A DNA stretch of 64,000 nt, from positions 434,001-498,000 of the forward strand of contig NZ_FCOY01000007.1 in assembly GCF_900018785.1 (NCBI RefSeq), read 5' to 3'. The position numbers and the translations under genes were made by a program. Each line of letters opens with the position of its first letter. The first letter of the stretch is position 1. The notes under the pieces were generated by a model. The model was not told the DNA's origin, ran no database searches, and worked only from the letters and a program-made list of their open reading frames with translations. The DNA comes from Xanthomonas massiliensis. GTDB taxonomy: Bacteria; Pseudomonadota; Gammaproteobacteria; Xanthomonadales; Xanthomonadaceae. Below are positions 1-9,519 of the stretch, one piece after another.

Positions 1-123
1 GATCGGCACGTCGGACACGCCGCTGTCGGGGGCCGGGCCCTTCACCAGCATGGGCAGGAAAATCACGGCCAGCGCCACCAGCACGATGGCGCCGATCAAT
101 CGCTGTTTCAGCTTGGTATCCAC
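1..123 (-). CDS. SPOR-domain (DedD-like) protein, N-terminal fragment
   Basis: Only the first 41 codons are in the window; the gene runs off the left edge. Reading from a GTG at 121-123, the product starts VDTKLKQRLIGAIVLVALAV, a short basic N-terminus followed by one membrane segment and then a proline-rich stretch. That is the usual start of DedD-type SPOR proteins, inner-membrane anchored cell-division proteins whose distal SPOR domain (not visible here) binds denuded septal glycan. Lying 59 bp downstream of folC on the same strand fits the folC-dedD-cvpA-purF order common in this family. The identification rests on the membrane anchor and this context. Confidence 0.6.
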   Translation of the reverse strand, partial: MDTKLKQRLIGAIVLVALAVIFLPMLVKGPAPDSGVSDVPI

Positions 124-182
124 GAAGGCAGTCGGCGGCGGGCAGGGACGCCGATTATAGGGCGGCACCCGCCGCGCGCCGC

Positions 183-1466
183 TCAGCCGGCTGAACGCAG
201 CAGCGGCAGGGCCTCGGCGACGGTGTGGAAGGAGCCGAACACCAGCACCCGCTGCCCCGGCGCGGCCTCGGCCAGCGCGGCGGCCAGCGCTTCGCCCACG
301 CCGGCATGCAGCGCGCCGGCGGCCGCGCCGGTGGCGGCCAGGCGCTCGCGCAGGGCCGCGGCGGACTGGCCGCGGGCGCCGCCCAGGCCGGCCAGGTGCC
401 AGCGATCCACCTGCGCCTGCAGCGCGGCGACCACGCCGCCGGCATCCTTGTCCGCCAGCGCCGCGTACACCGCCAGCGTGCGCCCGGCGGCCGGCGCCGC
501 GCGCAGGGCGGTGGCCAGCTCGCGCGCGGCCTGCGGGTTGTGGCCGACGTCGAGCAGGATCTCCACGCCGTCGCGCTCGAAGCGCTGCAGCCGGCCCGGC
601 AGGCGCGCCCGGACCACGCCCGCCGCCCAGGCCGCGTGCGGGACCGGCCGCCCCAGCGCGCGCAGCGCGGCGATCGCGGCGGCGGCGTTGGCCAGCTGCA
701 CCGGCGCGCGCAGCGCGGGCATCGGCAGGTCCAGGCGGAAGGAGACGTCGCGCCAGCGCCAGTGCGCGGCATCGATCGGCTCGTGGAAATAGTCGCTGCC
801 GGCGCGGATCGCGTTGGCGCCGAGCGCATAGGCGCGGCGCAGCACGCTGGAGGGCGGATCGATCTCGCCCAGCACCACCGGCTTCCAGGCGCGGATCACC
901 CCGGCCTTCTCGGCGCCGATGCTCTCGCGGTCCGGCCCCAGCCATTCGGTGTGGTCGATGTCCACGGTGGTGATCACCGCCACGTCGGCATCGACGATGT
1001 TGACCGCGTCCAGGCGCCCGCCCAGGCCGATCTCCAGCACCGCCAGGTCCAGCCCGGCCTGCGCGAACAGCCACAGCGCGGCCAGCGTGCCGTGCTCGAA
1101 ATAGGTCAGCTCGGCGTCCCCGCGCGCGGCCTCCACCGCGGCGAAGGCGGCGGCCAGGGCGTCGTCGTCCGCCTCGGCGCCGTCGATGCGCACGCGCTCG
1201 TTGTAGCGCAGCAGGTGCGGGGAGGTATAGGCGCCCACCTTCCATCCGGCGGCGCGCGCGATCGCCTCGACGAAGGCCACCGTGGAGCCCTTGCCGTTGG
1301 TCCCGGCCACCACGATGGTGCGCCGCGCCGGCGCGCCCAGGCGCATGCGCGCGGCCACCTCGCGCACCCGATCCAGCCCCAGCGCGATGGCGCTCGGCGG
1401 GTGCCGGCGCTCGATGCGGGCCAGCCATTCGGACAGGGACGAGGATTCGCTCACGACTGCAGCCAC
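183..1466 (-). CDS. folC: Bifunctional folylpolyglutamate synthase/dihydrofolate synthase
   Basis: Cytoplasmic Mur-ligase-type enzyme that adds glutamate to dihydropteroate and then extends the gamma-glutamyl tail of folates. The ATP-binding loop AGTNGKGST lies near residues 54-62, followed by the TSPHLLRYNERVRI segment typical of FolC. The C-terminal domain carries LDVGHNPQAA near residue 310. The 427 aa length is normal for the family. The start is a GTG at 1466 without a clear Shine-Dalgarno sequence, and another in-frame GTG at 1454 is equally plausible. It is followed on the same strand by the dedD-like gene and preceded by the GGDEF gene with about 50 bp between. Confidence 0.95.
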   Translation of the reverse strand: MAAVVSESSSLSEWLARIERRHPPSAIALGLDRVREVAARMRLGAPARRTIVVAGTNGKGSTVAFVEAIARAAGWKVGAYTSPHLLRYNERVRIDGAEADDDALAAAFAAVEAARGDAELTYFEHGTLAALWLFAQAGLDLAVLEIGLGGRLDAVNIVDADVAVITTVDIDHTEWLGPDRESIGAEKAGVIRAWKPVVLGEIDPPSSVLRRAYALGANAIRAGSDYFHEPIDAAHWRWRDVSFRLDLPMPALRAPVQLANAAAAIAALRALGRPVPHAAWAAGVVRARLPGRLQRFERDGVEILLDVGHNPQAARELATALRAAPAAGRTLAVYAALADKDAGGVVAALQAQVDRWHLAGLGGARGQSAAALRERLAATGAAAGALHAGVGEALAAALAEAAPGQRVLVFGSFHTVAEALPLLRSAG

Positions 1467-1519
1467 CCGGGAAACCGCACATTATCGCGTCAACCGCCGC
1501 CGCCGGCACGGCGGCCGCC

Positions 1520-2566
1520 TCAGTCCTGGCGGTGGGTCGCGGCCTTGACCACGTACATCGCCCGGTCGGCGGCGCCCATCCAGTCGTCCAGGCCGCGATG
1601 CTCCGGCGCCAGTTCGGCCAGGCCGACGCTGATGCTCGGCACCAGCCCGGGCGCGCCGGGGATCTGCAACTGCGCCACCAGCGTGCACAGCGCCGCCGTC
1701 ACCGCGGCGGCGGCGGCGCCGTCGCAGGGCAGCAGCAAGGCGAACTCGTCGCCGCCGATGCGCGCCGGGAACCCGTCGCTGTCGCGGGCCTGCTCGCGCA
1801 GCACGCGCGCGATCTGGCGCAGCACCTCGTCGCCCACGCCGTGGCCGTGGCCGTCGTTGATGGCCTTGAAACGGTCCACGTCCACCAGCAGCAGCGACGC
1901 GGCGCCGCCGTGCCGGTGGACCTGGTCGAGCAGGTGCAGCGCGCGCTGGGCGAAGAAGCGGCGGTTGGGGATGTCCAGGCCGGGGTCGGTGCGGTTGACG
2001 CGGTCCAGCTCGCGGTTCTGCTGGACGATATGGCGCGCCTGGCGGTAGGTGACGCTGCTCAGCGCCAGCATGTACACGAAGATCGGCGGCAGCGACAGCA
2101 GCAGCGTGCGCTGCGAGGGCAAGGGATCGAACGGGCGCCCCGCCAGCAGCCAGCACGCCAGGAACGCGACCGCGAAGCCCGCGCCGGCACGCCACAGCAG
2201 GCGCCAGCCGCCGGCGGCCAGGCGGTCGGCGGCCAGGATGCTGACCAGCGCCGCGGCCGGCACCAGGCTCACCTGCGACATCGCCACCCAGGCGCCGCCG
2301 AACACGGCATCCAGCACCAGGTTGCGCCGCTCGGCCCGCGCCGGGTCGCGCGAACGATACGCCCACAGGAATGCCAGGTGCGGCCAGACCAGCAGGTTCA
2401 GCGCCAGCGCCGTCCAGGCGAGCGCGCCGGCGCCGCGCTCCTGCAGCACCGAGGCGTACGGCAGCGCCAGCAGCGCCACGCCGAGCATCCGCATCGGATA
2501 GACGCGGCGCACGAACGCCCGCGCCCGGGCATCGGGCGTGGCTGCGTCGGTGCGATGGAAGGGCAT
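1520..2566 (-). CDS. MASE2-type membrane diguanylate cyclase (GGDEF)
   Basis: Predicted inner-membrane sensor enzyme making c-di-GMP from two GTP. Residues 18-175 contain several hydrophobic segments beginning RRVYPMRMLGVALLALPYAS, which resembles the MASE2 sensor region of AdrA/DgcC proteins. The GGDEF domain follows; the active loop is intact (IGGDEF, motif at 271-275), as are the metal-binding LLVDVDRFKAIND and the late DRAMY-type segment. The allosteric I-site RxxD expected five residues before GGDEF is absent (DSDG there), so c-di-GMP product inhibition through that site is unlikely. The usual DPLTGLPNRR signature is degenerate (DPGLDIPNRR). The signal sensed is unknown. Confidence 0.85.
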   Translation of the reverse strand: MPFHRTDAATPDARARAFVRRVYPMRMLGVALLALPYASVLQERGAGALAWTALALNLLVWPHLAFLWAYRSRDPARAERRNLVLDAVFGGAWVAMSQVSLVPAAALVSILAADRLAAGGWRLLWRAGAGFAVAFLACWLLAGRPFDPLPSQRTLLLSLPPIFVYMLALSSVTYRQARHIVQQNRELDRVNRTDPGLDIPNRRFFAQRALHLLDQVHRHGGAASLLLVDVDRFKAINDGHGHGVGDEVLRQIARVLREQARDSDGFPARIGGDEFALLLPCDGAAAAAVTAALCTLVAQLQIPGAPGLVPSISVGLAELAPEHRGLDDWMGAADRAMYVVKAATHRQD

Positions 2567-2605
2567 GTGTCCGGTCGCCGGACGGCCGGAGGTACCCTGC
2601 CCGCG

Positions 2606-3250
2606 CTACAGCGCGCGGTGCAGGGCCTCGCCGAAGAACGGGGTGTGGTGGGCGCAGTCGTTCAGGCGCACCACGTCCAGGTGCTCCACGTCCGGGCCCT
2701 CGAGCAGGTTCAGCGTGGTCGGGGCCTGGCGGAAGCTCCACAGCCGCGCCAGCGGGATGCCCATCACCCGGCACAGGATCACCCGGTTGACCGCATCGTG
2801 GGCGACCAGCAGCAGGGTGTCGTCGGCCCCCAGGCCCTCGCCGGCACGGGCCAGGCCGCGCCAGGAACGCTCCAGCACCTGCCGCAGCGATTCGCCGCCG
2901 GGCATCAGCACCGTGTCCGGCGCCTCGCGCCAGGCGGTCAGGCGCACCGGGTCCTTGGCGGCGATCTCGCTGGCCAGCAGTCCCTCCCATTCGCCGTGGG
3001 CGATCTCCTGCACGTCCGGCTCGGTCTGCAGCATGGCCGCGCGCGCCGGCCCGAGCGCGAAGCGCGCGGTGGCCTGGGCCCGCGCCAGCGGCGAGGCCAC
3101 CGCGCGGTCGATGCGCACGTCCCGCAGGCGCTCGCCCAGGGCGCGGGCCTGGGCCTCGCCCACCGGCGAAAGCGGGATGTCGATCTGGCCCTGGTAGCGG
3201 CCTTCGGCGTTCCACGGCGTCTCGCCGTGGCGGGCAAGCAGGATGCGCAT
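2606..3250 (-). CDS. Histidine phosphatase family protein
   Basis: Small cytoplasmic phosphatase of the phosphoglycerate mutase/CobC/PhoE branch. The start at 3250 puts the catalytic motif at the very N-terminus (MRILLARHGETPWN, with RHG at residues 7-9), as is normal; an upstream in-frame start would add about 30 arginine-rich residues with no family likeness. The phosphate pocket also shows SPLARAQATARF and the second histidine in LLVAHDAVNRVILC. Length 214 aa fits. Candidate substrates range from alpha-ribazole phosphate to phosphosugars; no cobalamin or sugar genes adjoin it, so the substrate stays open. It lies 39 bp upstream of the diguanylate cyclase gene on the same strand and may be co-transcribed. 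Confidence 0.88.
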   Translation of the reverse strand: MRILLARHGETPWNAEGRYQGQIDIPLSPVGEAQARALGERLRDVRIDRAVASPLARAQATARFALGPARAAMLQTEPDVQEIAHGEWEGLLASEIAAKDPVRLTAWREAPDTVLMPGGESLRQVLERSWRGLARAGEGLGADDTLLLVAHDAVNRVILCRVMGIPLARLWSFRQAPTTLNLLEGPDVEHLDVVRLNDCAHHTPFFGEALHRAL

Positions 3251-3365
3251 GCGGTTCCTCGAAGCGGGCCGATAGCGGCCACGGCGGCTGCGAATGATAG
3301 CCGCTCGGCCGGCCGGACTCTGTCCGGCCCCGCCCCACACCCCCCCGGGGCGGCGCCGGTCCGGA

Positions 3366-5528
3366 TCAGCGCGCCAGGTCCAGCTCCCGCAGCAGATGCG
3401 GCGCCGGCGCCACCTCCTTCATGATCCACTGCAGGTAGCGGCCGTCCACGGCGATCATGCGCGTCATCGCCGGGTCGAACACCCAGTTGCTGCTGACCGA
3501 CTCCCAGTTGCCGTCGAAGGCCAGGCCGACCAGCTTGCCGTGCGCGTCCATCACCGGCGAGCCGGAATTGCCGCCGGTGATGTCCAGGTCGGACAGGAAA
3601 TCCACCGGCACCGAGCCCAGGCGCGGATCGGCCAGCCCGGCGTAGCGCTTGGCCTTGACCGCGTCGAGCAGGGCCTTGGGCGAGGCGAACGGATCGGTGC
3701 CGGTCTCCTTGGCGGCCACGCCCTCCAGGGTGGTGAACGGGGTGTATTCCACGCCGTCCCGGGGCGCATAGCCCTTGACGTTGCCGAAGGTGATGCGCAG
3801 CGACAGGTTGGCATCCGGGTAGACGGCCTCGCCCTGGCTCTTCTTGTAGTCGGCCAGCGCCTGCAGGTAGACCGGGCGGTACCTGAGCTGCTCGCCGGCC
3901 TCGGTCTTGTCCTGCTTCTCGAGCGCCAGCAGCGCCGGCATCACCGCCACGGCGTAGCGGATCGCCGGATCGTCGCTGGCCTCGAACGCGGCGCGGTCGG
4001 CGGCGAGCCATTTCATGCGTTCGCCGGTATCGCCGAGCCGGGTACCGTCCAGGCGCGCGACTGCGGCCTGCACCGCCGCCGCATCGCTGCCGCCGAGCCA
4101 GGCATCCACGGCCGGCACCCGCTGCGCGGCCGGCAGGGCGGCGTACCGGTCCAGCCAGAACCGCTGCAGCTGCGCGTCCATCGCCGGCACGTAGCGGCGC
4201 TCCATCTGCTTCATCGCGCCCTCGATCGCCGGCAGGTCGCGGTCCTGGTAGCCGGCCTCGCGCTGCGCATCGGGCTTGGCGCGCTCGATCGACAACCGGT
4301 ACAGGGTGATCGCCGCACCGATCGCGCCGGTATGGTCGAACTGGCCGAGCACGAAGTCGCGCTGCTGGGTGGCCTTGCCCTGCTCCACCAGTTCCACCAG
4401 GGCGTCGTGCGCGTCCAGCGCCGGCTGGCCGGCGGCGCCCTGCTGCCGCAGCCAGGCCAGCACGGCGCCTTCCTCGGCCTGCTTGCGGCCGAGCGCATCG
4501 ATGCGCCGGAAGCCCTCGAGCTGGCCGCGGTAGTTCTTGCTGGCGTTGTTCCAGCCGGCCAGCGCGCTGGCGTACTTGACCTGGATGTCCGGATCCTGGC
4601 GCCCGGCCTTCTCCACCAGCGCGATCACCTGCTCGAAGGTCTGCGCCACGGTGGGATAGACCCAGCCGGCGGTGTTCTCGAACTCGGCCACCAGCGCGTA
4701 GCGGTTGGTGCGGCCCGGGTAGCCGGCGACCATGACGAAGTCGCCCGCGCCCAGCGGCTGGTCAGCGAACTTCAGCCAGTGCTTCGGCCGATACGGCACG
4801 TTGTCCCGGGAATACGCGGCCGGCTTGCCGTCCTTGCCGACATAGGCGCGGTAGAAGGAGAAATCGCCGGTGTGGCGCGGCCACATCCAGTTGTCGACAT
4901 CGCCGCCGAACTTGCCGACGCTGTCCGGCGGTGCGTAGACCAGGCGCACGTCGCGGATCTCCAGGTTGCGTGCCAGGCGGTAGGCATTGCCGCCGGAGAA
5001 GCTGTACAGCGTGCAGCGGTAGCCCGGCTCGGCCTCGCAACCGGCGACCTGCTGCTTGCGGAAATCCTCCAGGGCCTGCGTGCGCGCCAGCGGGTCGTCC
5101 CCGGCGGCGGCGATGGCGGCCTTGGCCGCGGCGGTGACATCGCTCATCGACTCGAGCACGTACACGCGCGCATTGGGCCCGGCGCTGAGCTCGTCGGCCG
5201 GGGTCGGCGCGTTGAAGCCGTCCTTGATCAGGTTCTTCTGCGGCGTGGAATTGAGCTGGATCGCGCCATAGGCGCAATGGTGGTTGGTCACCACCAGGCC
5301 CTGGGGCGAGACGAAGCTGGCGGTACAGCCGCCGAGCGCGACCACCGCGCCGATCGGATCGCCGGTCAGGTCCGCGAGCTGCTCGGGCGCCAGCTTGAGG
5401 CCGGCCTGGCGCAGCGGGCCGGCGATCTCCGGCAGTTGCTGCGGCACCCACATGCCTTCGGCGGCCCGGGTACTGGAGGCCGCGCCCAGCGCGGCGGCGA
5501 CGGAAACGGCAAGCAGTGGGATGCGCAT
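3366..5528 (-). CDS. S46 family dipeptidyl-peptidase, DPP7 type
   Basis: Secreted or periplasmic serine exopeptidase releasing N-terminal dipeptides. The start at 5528 (MRIPLLAV) gives a 23-residue signal peptide ending TRAAEG and a 720 aa protein, close to the usual S46 length. The chymotrypsin-like halves are visible: a histidine in VVTNHHCAYG near residue 84 and the serine in GGNSGSPVM at residue 655. The residue 18 positions after the serine is Gly673 (LAFDGNWES). In this family Gly there marks DPP7 enzymes preferring hydrophobic P1 residues, whereas Arg marks the Asp/Glu-specific DPP11. Divergent from tdh, with an AT-rich inverted repeat between them. Confidence 0.93.
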   Translation of the reverse strand: MRIPLLAVSVAAALGAASSTRAAEGMWVPQQLPEIAGPLRQAGLKLAPEQLADLTGDPIGAVVALGGCTASFVSPQGLVVTNHHCAYGAIQLNSTPQKNLIKDGFNAPTPADELSAGPNARVYVLESMSDVTAAAKAAIAAAGDDPLARTQALEDFRKQQVAGCEAEPGYRCTLYSFSGGNAYRLARNLEIRDVRLVYAPPDSVGKFGGDVDNWMWPRHTGDFSFYRAYVGKDGKPAAYSRDNVPYRPKHWLKFADQPLGAGDFVMVAGYPGRTNRYALVAEFENTAGWVYPTVAQTFEQVIALVEKAGRQDPDIQVKYASALAGWNNASKNYRGQLEGFRRIDALGRKQAEEGAVLAWLRQQGAAGQPALDAHDALVELVEQGKATQQRDFVLGQFDHTGAIGAAITLYRLSIERAKPDAQREAGYQDRDLPAIEGAMKQMERRYVPAMDAQLQRFWLDRYAALPAAQRVPAVDAWLGGSDAAAVQAAVARLDGTRLGDTGERMKWLAADRAAFEASDDPAIRYAVAVMPALLALEKQDKTEAGEQLRYRPVYLQALADYKKSQGEAVYPDANLSLRITFGNVKGYAPRDGVEYTPFTTLEGVAAKETGTDPFASPKALLDAVKAKRYAGLADPRLGSVPVDFLSDLDITGGNSGSPVMDAHGKLVGLAFDGNWESVSSNWVFDPAMTRMIAVDGRYLQWIMKEVAPAPHLLRELDLAR

Positions 5529-5550
5529 CGGTCGATCCGTAATGTAATGA

Positions 5551-5565
5551 GGTAACAATATTACC
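5551..5565. promoter_or_regulatory. AT-rich inverted repeat before the S46 peptidase gene
   Basis: GGTAA-CAATA-TTACC forms a perfect 5-bp inverted repeat only 23 bp upstream of the peptidase ATG, in an unusually AT-rich patch for this genome. On the minus strand it includes TAATAT, which could be a -10 element, so the repeat may be an operator over the promoter. No regulator is identifiable. Confidence 0.35.
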
Positions 5566-5646
5566 GGCCAACCGGCGTCCGCCGCGCATGACCGATGGCA
5601 CCCCCGCGACGCTGCACTGCGGCGGGAGATGGTTCCAGATGCAACC

Positions 5647-5652
5647 TATACT
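5647..5652 (+). promoter_or_regulatory. Candidate -10 element of the tdh-kbl promoter
   Basis: TATACT lies 46 bp upstream of the chosen tdh start in otherwise GC-rich DNA. No convincing -35 hexamer is seen 16-18 bp further upstream, so this is only a plausible position for the tdh-kbl promoter. Confidence 0.3.
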
Positions 5653-5697
5653 GCGCCCCCTTTCCCCAGTCACGGGTGCGCCCGCATGGCGGCAACG

Positions 5698-6717
5698 ATG
5701 AAGGCCCTGGTCAAGCGCGAGGCGGCCCGCGGCATCTGGATGGAGGACGTGCCGGTACCGGCGCCCGGTGCCAACGAGGTACTGATCCGGGTCGAGAAGA
5801 CCGCCATCTGCGGCACCGACCTGCACATCTACCTGTGGGACGCGTGGGCGCAGCGCACGATCCGCCCGGGCCTGGTCGTGGGCCACGAGTTCGTCGGCCG
5901 CATCGCCGCGCTTGGCCCGGGGGTGACCGGCTACCAGGTCGGCCAGCGCGTATCGGCCGAGGGCCACATCGTCTGCGGCCACTGCCGCAACTGCCGTGGC
6001 GGCCGCCCGCACCTGTGCCCGCATACCGTCGGCATCGGCGTGAACCGCGACGGCGCCTTCGCCGAGTACATCGTCATGCCGGCCAGCAACCTGTGGCCGA
6101 TCCCCGACAGGATCCCGTCCGAACTGGCCGCGTTCTTCGACCCGTTCGGCAACGCCGCGCATTGCGCCCTGGAGTTCGACGTGGTCGGCGAGGACGTGCT
6201 GATCACCGGCGCCGGCCCGATCGGCGTGATTGCCGCCGGGCTGTGCAAGCACATCGGCGCGCGCAACGTCGTGGTCACCGACGTCAACGACTACCGCCTG
6301 GCGCTGGCCGCGGACATGGGCGCCACCCGCGTGGTGAACGTGTCCGAGACCCCGCTCAAGGAGGTGATGGCCGACCTGCACATGGAAGGCTTCGACGTCG
6401 GCCTGGAGATGAGCGGCAACCCGCGCGCCTTCGCCGACATGCTCGACTGCATGTACCACGGCGGCAAGGTCGCCCTGCTCGGCCTGCTGCCGGCCGGCAC
6501 CGGGATCGACTGGGACCGGATCATCTTCAAGGGCCTGACCGTGCAGGGCATCTACGGCCGCAGGATGTACGAGACCTGGTACAAGATGACCCAGCTGGCG
6601 CTGTCCGGCTTCCCGCTGGGCAAGGTGCTCACCCACCAGTTGCCGGCGCGCCAGTTCCAGCAGGGATTCGACCTGATGGAAGCCGGCCGCTGCGGCAAGA
6701 TCGTGCTGAGCTGGTGA
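5698..6717 (+). CDS. tdh: L-threonine 3-dehydrogenase
   Basis: Zinc-dependent medium-chain dehydrogenase oxidising L-threonine to 2-amino-3-ketobutyrate with NAD+, in the cytoplasm. Start at 5698 (MKALVKREA) matches the family start; an ATG at 5686 would add four residues. Catalytic zinc ligands are Cys38 and His63-Glu64, structural zinc cysteines are 93, 96, 99 and 107, and the Rossmann loop GAGPIG follows in the second domain. The segment GMYETWYKM-like near residue 290 is typical of Tdh rather than alcohol or sorbitol dehydrogenases. Length 340 aa is normal. kbl follows 43 bp downstream, so the unstable product is handed straight to the next enzyme. Confidence 0.95.
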   Translation: MKALVKREAARGIWMEDVPVPAPGANEVLIRVEKTAICGTDLHIYLWDAWAQRTIRPGLVVGHEFVGRIAALGPGVTGYQVGQRVSAEGHIVCGHCRNCRGGRPHLCPHTVGIGVNRDGAFAEYIVMPASNLWPIPDRIPSELAAFFDPFGNAAHCALEFDVVGEDVLITGAGPIGVIAAGLCKHIGARNVVVTDVNDYRLALAADMGATRVVNVSETPLKEVMADLHMEGFDVGLEMSGNPRAFADMLDCMYHGGKVALLGLLPAGTGIDWDRIIFKGLTVQGIYGRRMYETWYKMTQLALSGFPLGKVLTHQLPARQFQQGFDLMEAGRCGKIVLSW

Positions 6718-6760
6718 GCCCGGTCGCCACCCGCCCTCCCCATCTTCCGGTGCCGCCCCC

Positions 6761-7954
<1,194 letters not shown>

Positions 7955-7992
7955 GCGGCGGACCGCCGCCCTCGGCACGCGCCGTCGCCGGT

Positions 7993-8796
7993 TCACCGCG
8001 ACGGCGCGGCCAGCGCGCGCACCTCCTCGGCGGTCAGCGCGCGCCACCGGCCCTTCGCCAGTTCGCCCAGCGCCAGATCGCCGACGGCCACGCGCACCAG
8101 CCGCAGCACCTCGATGCCGTGCGCGGCCAGCAGGCGGCGGATCTGCCGGTTGCGGCCCTCGTCGAGCACGATCTCCAGCCACGCGTTGCGCTCGCCCTGC
8201 CGCAGCAGCTTGGCCGATCGCGCGGCCAGGTGCTCGCCGCCGTCCTCGACGCCGCGTTCCAGCGCGGCCAGCAGTGCGGCATCGGGCCGCGCGTCCACCT
8301 GCACGTGGTAGGTCTTGTCCGGCCCGGATTCCGGGTCGGCGATGCGCGCGGCCCACTCGGGGTCGTTGCTGAACAGCAGCAGGCCTTCGCTGGCCTTGTC
8401 CAGGCGCCCGACCGGCGCCAGCCACGGCAGGCCGGCGCCGTCGAAGGCGCGGTAGACCGTGTCGCGGCCGTGCTCGTCGCGGGCGGTGGTCACCAGCCCG
8501 CGCGGCTTGTTGAGCATCAGGTAGTGGCGCGCCACCGCAGCCAGCGGCAGGCCATCCAGGCGGATGCGGTCTTGCGCGCCGCGCGCGACGGGGAACTCCG
8601 GATCGCGCACCACGCGCCCGTCCACGCTCACCCGCCCGTCGACGATGCGTTGCGCCGCCTCGTTGCGCGAACAGATGCCGCACTTGGACAGCACGCGTGC
8701 CAGGCCGTGGCGAACGCCCCCGGCGGCACGGGCCGGCGTGCGGACACGCCCGGCTTCCCCGGTGCGCCGCCCCGGCGGCGGCCGACGCGCGCTCAC
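7993..8796 (-). CDS. RsuA/RluB/RluE-family pseudouridine synthase
   Basis: RNA-modifying enzyme isomerising uridine in rRNA. An N-terminal S4 RNA-binding domain (LARVLSKCGICSRNEAAQRI) is followed by the catalytic domain with the aspartate in VGRLDKASEGLLLFSND and the late motif EGRNRQIRRLLAAHG. This S4-plus-catalytic layout excludes TruA, TruB and the RluA branch, but the exact target base (RsuA, RluB, RluE or RluF) cannot be read from the sequence. The start shown is a GTG at 8796 without a visible Shine-Dalgarno; the first 25 residues are proline and arginine rich and may not be translated. It lies 9 bp downstream of the small secreted protein gene on the same strand. Confidence 0.85.
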   Translation of the reverse strand: MSARRPPPGRRTGEAGRVRTPARAAGGVRHGLARVLSKCGICSRNEAAQRIVDGRVSVDGRVVRDPEFPVARGAQDRIRLDGLPLAAVARHYLMLNKPRGLVTTARDEHGRDTVYRAFDGAGLPWLAPVGRLDKASEGLLLFSNDPEWAARIADPESGPDKTYHVQVDARPDAALLAALERGVEDGGEHLAARSAKLLRQGERNAWLEIVLDEGRNRQIRRLLAAHGIEVLRLVRVAVGDLALGELAKGRWRALTAEEVRALAAPSR

Positions 8797-8805
8797 GCGG
8801 GAGGA

Positions 8806-9303
8806 TTACTGCTTCTGCACCGGATCGGCGGCCTGGGCTTCCACCGCTGCCGGCGCCGCTGCCGGACGCGCCTTGACCACGCGCACGCCGCGGGACTTCA
8901 TCCAGGCGTCGAACTCGTCGGCGGTCATGCGCTTGCCGTTCTGGTTCATGTTGAAGCGCCACGGCGTGTTGTCGAATGCCGTCTGCGGCTTGTAGGCGGC
9001 CGGATCGTCGGCCAGCGTTCCGGCGGCGGCGGGCAGCGCGTTGGCCACCTGCTGGCAGCCCTCCACGCGCAGGCGCAGCAGCACCCGGTCCACCGACTGG
9101 TCGCTGTCGTAGCTGGTCGCGAGCACGCCGGCCGGCATGCCCAGCTGCACGCTGCGCGTATACAGCTCGGCCGAGGCCGGCGCCACCGCCGTGGTCGGCA
9201 GCGGCAGCGGCTGGGCGAGGCTGGCAGTCGAGCAATCCGCCGCCGCGTGGGCGGCCGGCGCCAGGGCGAGGGCGAACAGGGCAACGAAGACAGGGCGCGA
9301 CAT
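8806..9303 (-). CDS. Small secreted protein of unknown function
   Basis: I do not recognise a family. From the ATG at 9303 the product has a clear Sec signal peptide (MSRPVFVALFALALAPAAHA, cleavage before ADC) and a mature part of about 145 residues. It has a conserved-looking core (YTRSVQLGMPAGVLATSYD, VDRVLLRLRVEGCQQVANALP), one possible disulfide between the cysteines near the mature N-terminus and in the core, and a low-complexity Ala/Pro/Gln tail. The segment DEFDAWMKSRGVRVV could be a short helix. Probably periplasmic. It sits between ompA and the pseudouridine synthase gene. Confidence 0.6.
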   Translation of the reverse strand: MSRPVFVALFALALAPAAHAAADCSTASLAQPLPLPTTAVAPASAELYTRSVQLGMPAGVLATSYDSDQSVDRVLLRLRVEGCQQVANALPAAAGTLADDPAAYKPQTAFDNTPWRFNMNQNGKRMTADEFDAWMKSRGVRVVKARPAAAPAAVEAQAADPVQKQ

Positions 9304-9469
9304 CGGGCAGTCCAGGGTGGCGGATACGCCGCGAGTGTAGGCGGCGCGGCACGGCCATTTCAACCACCACATGCGCTTGCGCCCGCAAGCCCATGTCGGC
9401 CAAGGGATTTCCGACACAAAGGTGAATGGGCAACGATCCCCTTCCACCGTGCGCCCTCCCCGGAACGAC

Positions 9470-9494
9470 AAAGGCCCGGCAATGCCGGGCCTTT
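9470..9494 (-). terminator. Terminator downstream of ompA
   Basis: An 11-bp perfect stem (AAAGGCCCGGC / GCCGGGCCTTT) with a 3-nt loop begins 26 bp after the ompA stop. Read on the minus strand the stem ends in TTTGT, giving a short U run, so it is a reasonable intrinsic terminator. Confidence 0.75.
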
Positions 9495-9519
9495 GCGTGG
9501 AGCCGTGGAGAACGTCCGA

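Noticed and set aside
7955-7969. Terminator after kbl
   Set aside because: GCGGCG/CGCCGC makes only a 6-bp stem with no T run; too weak to call.
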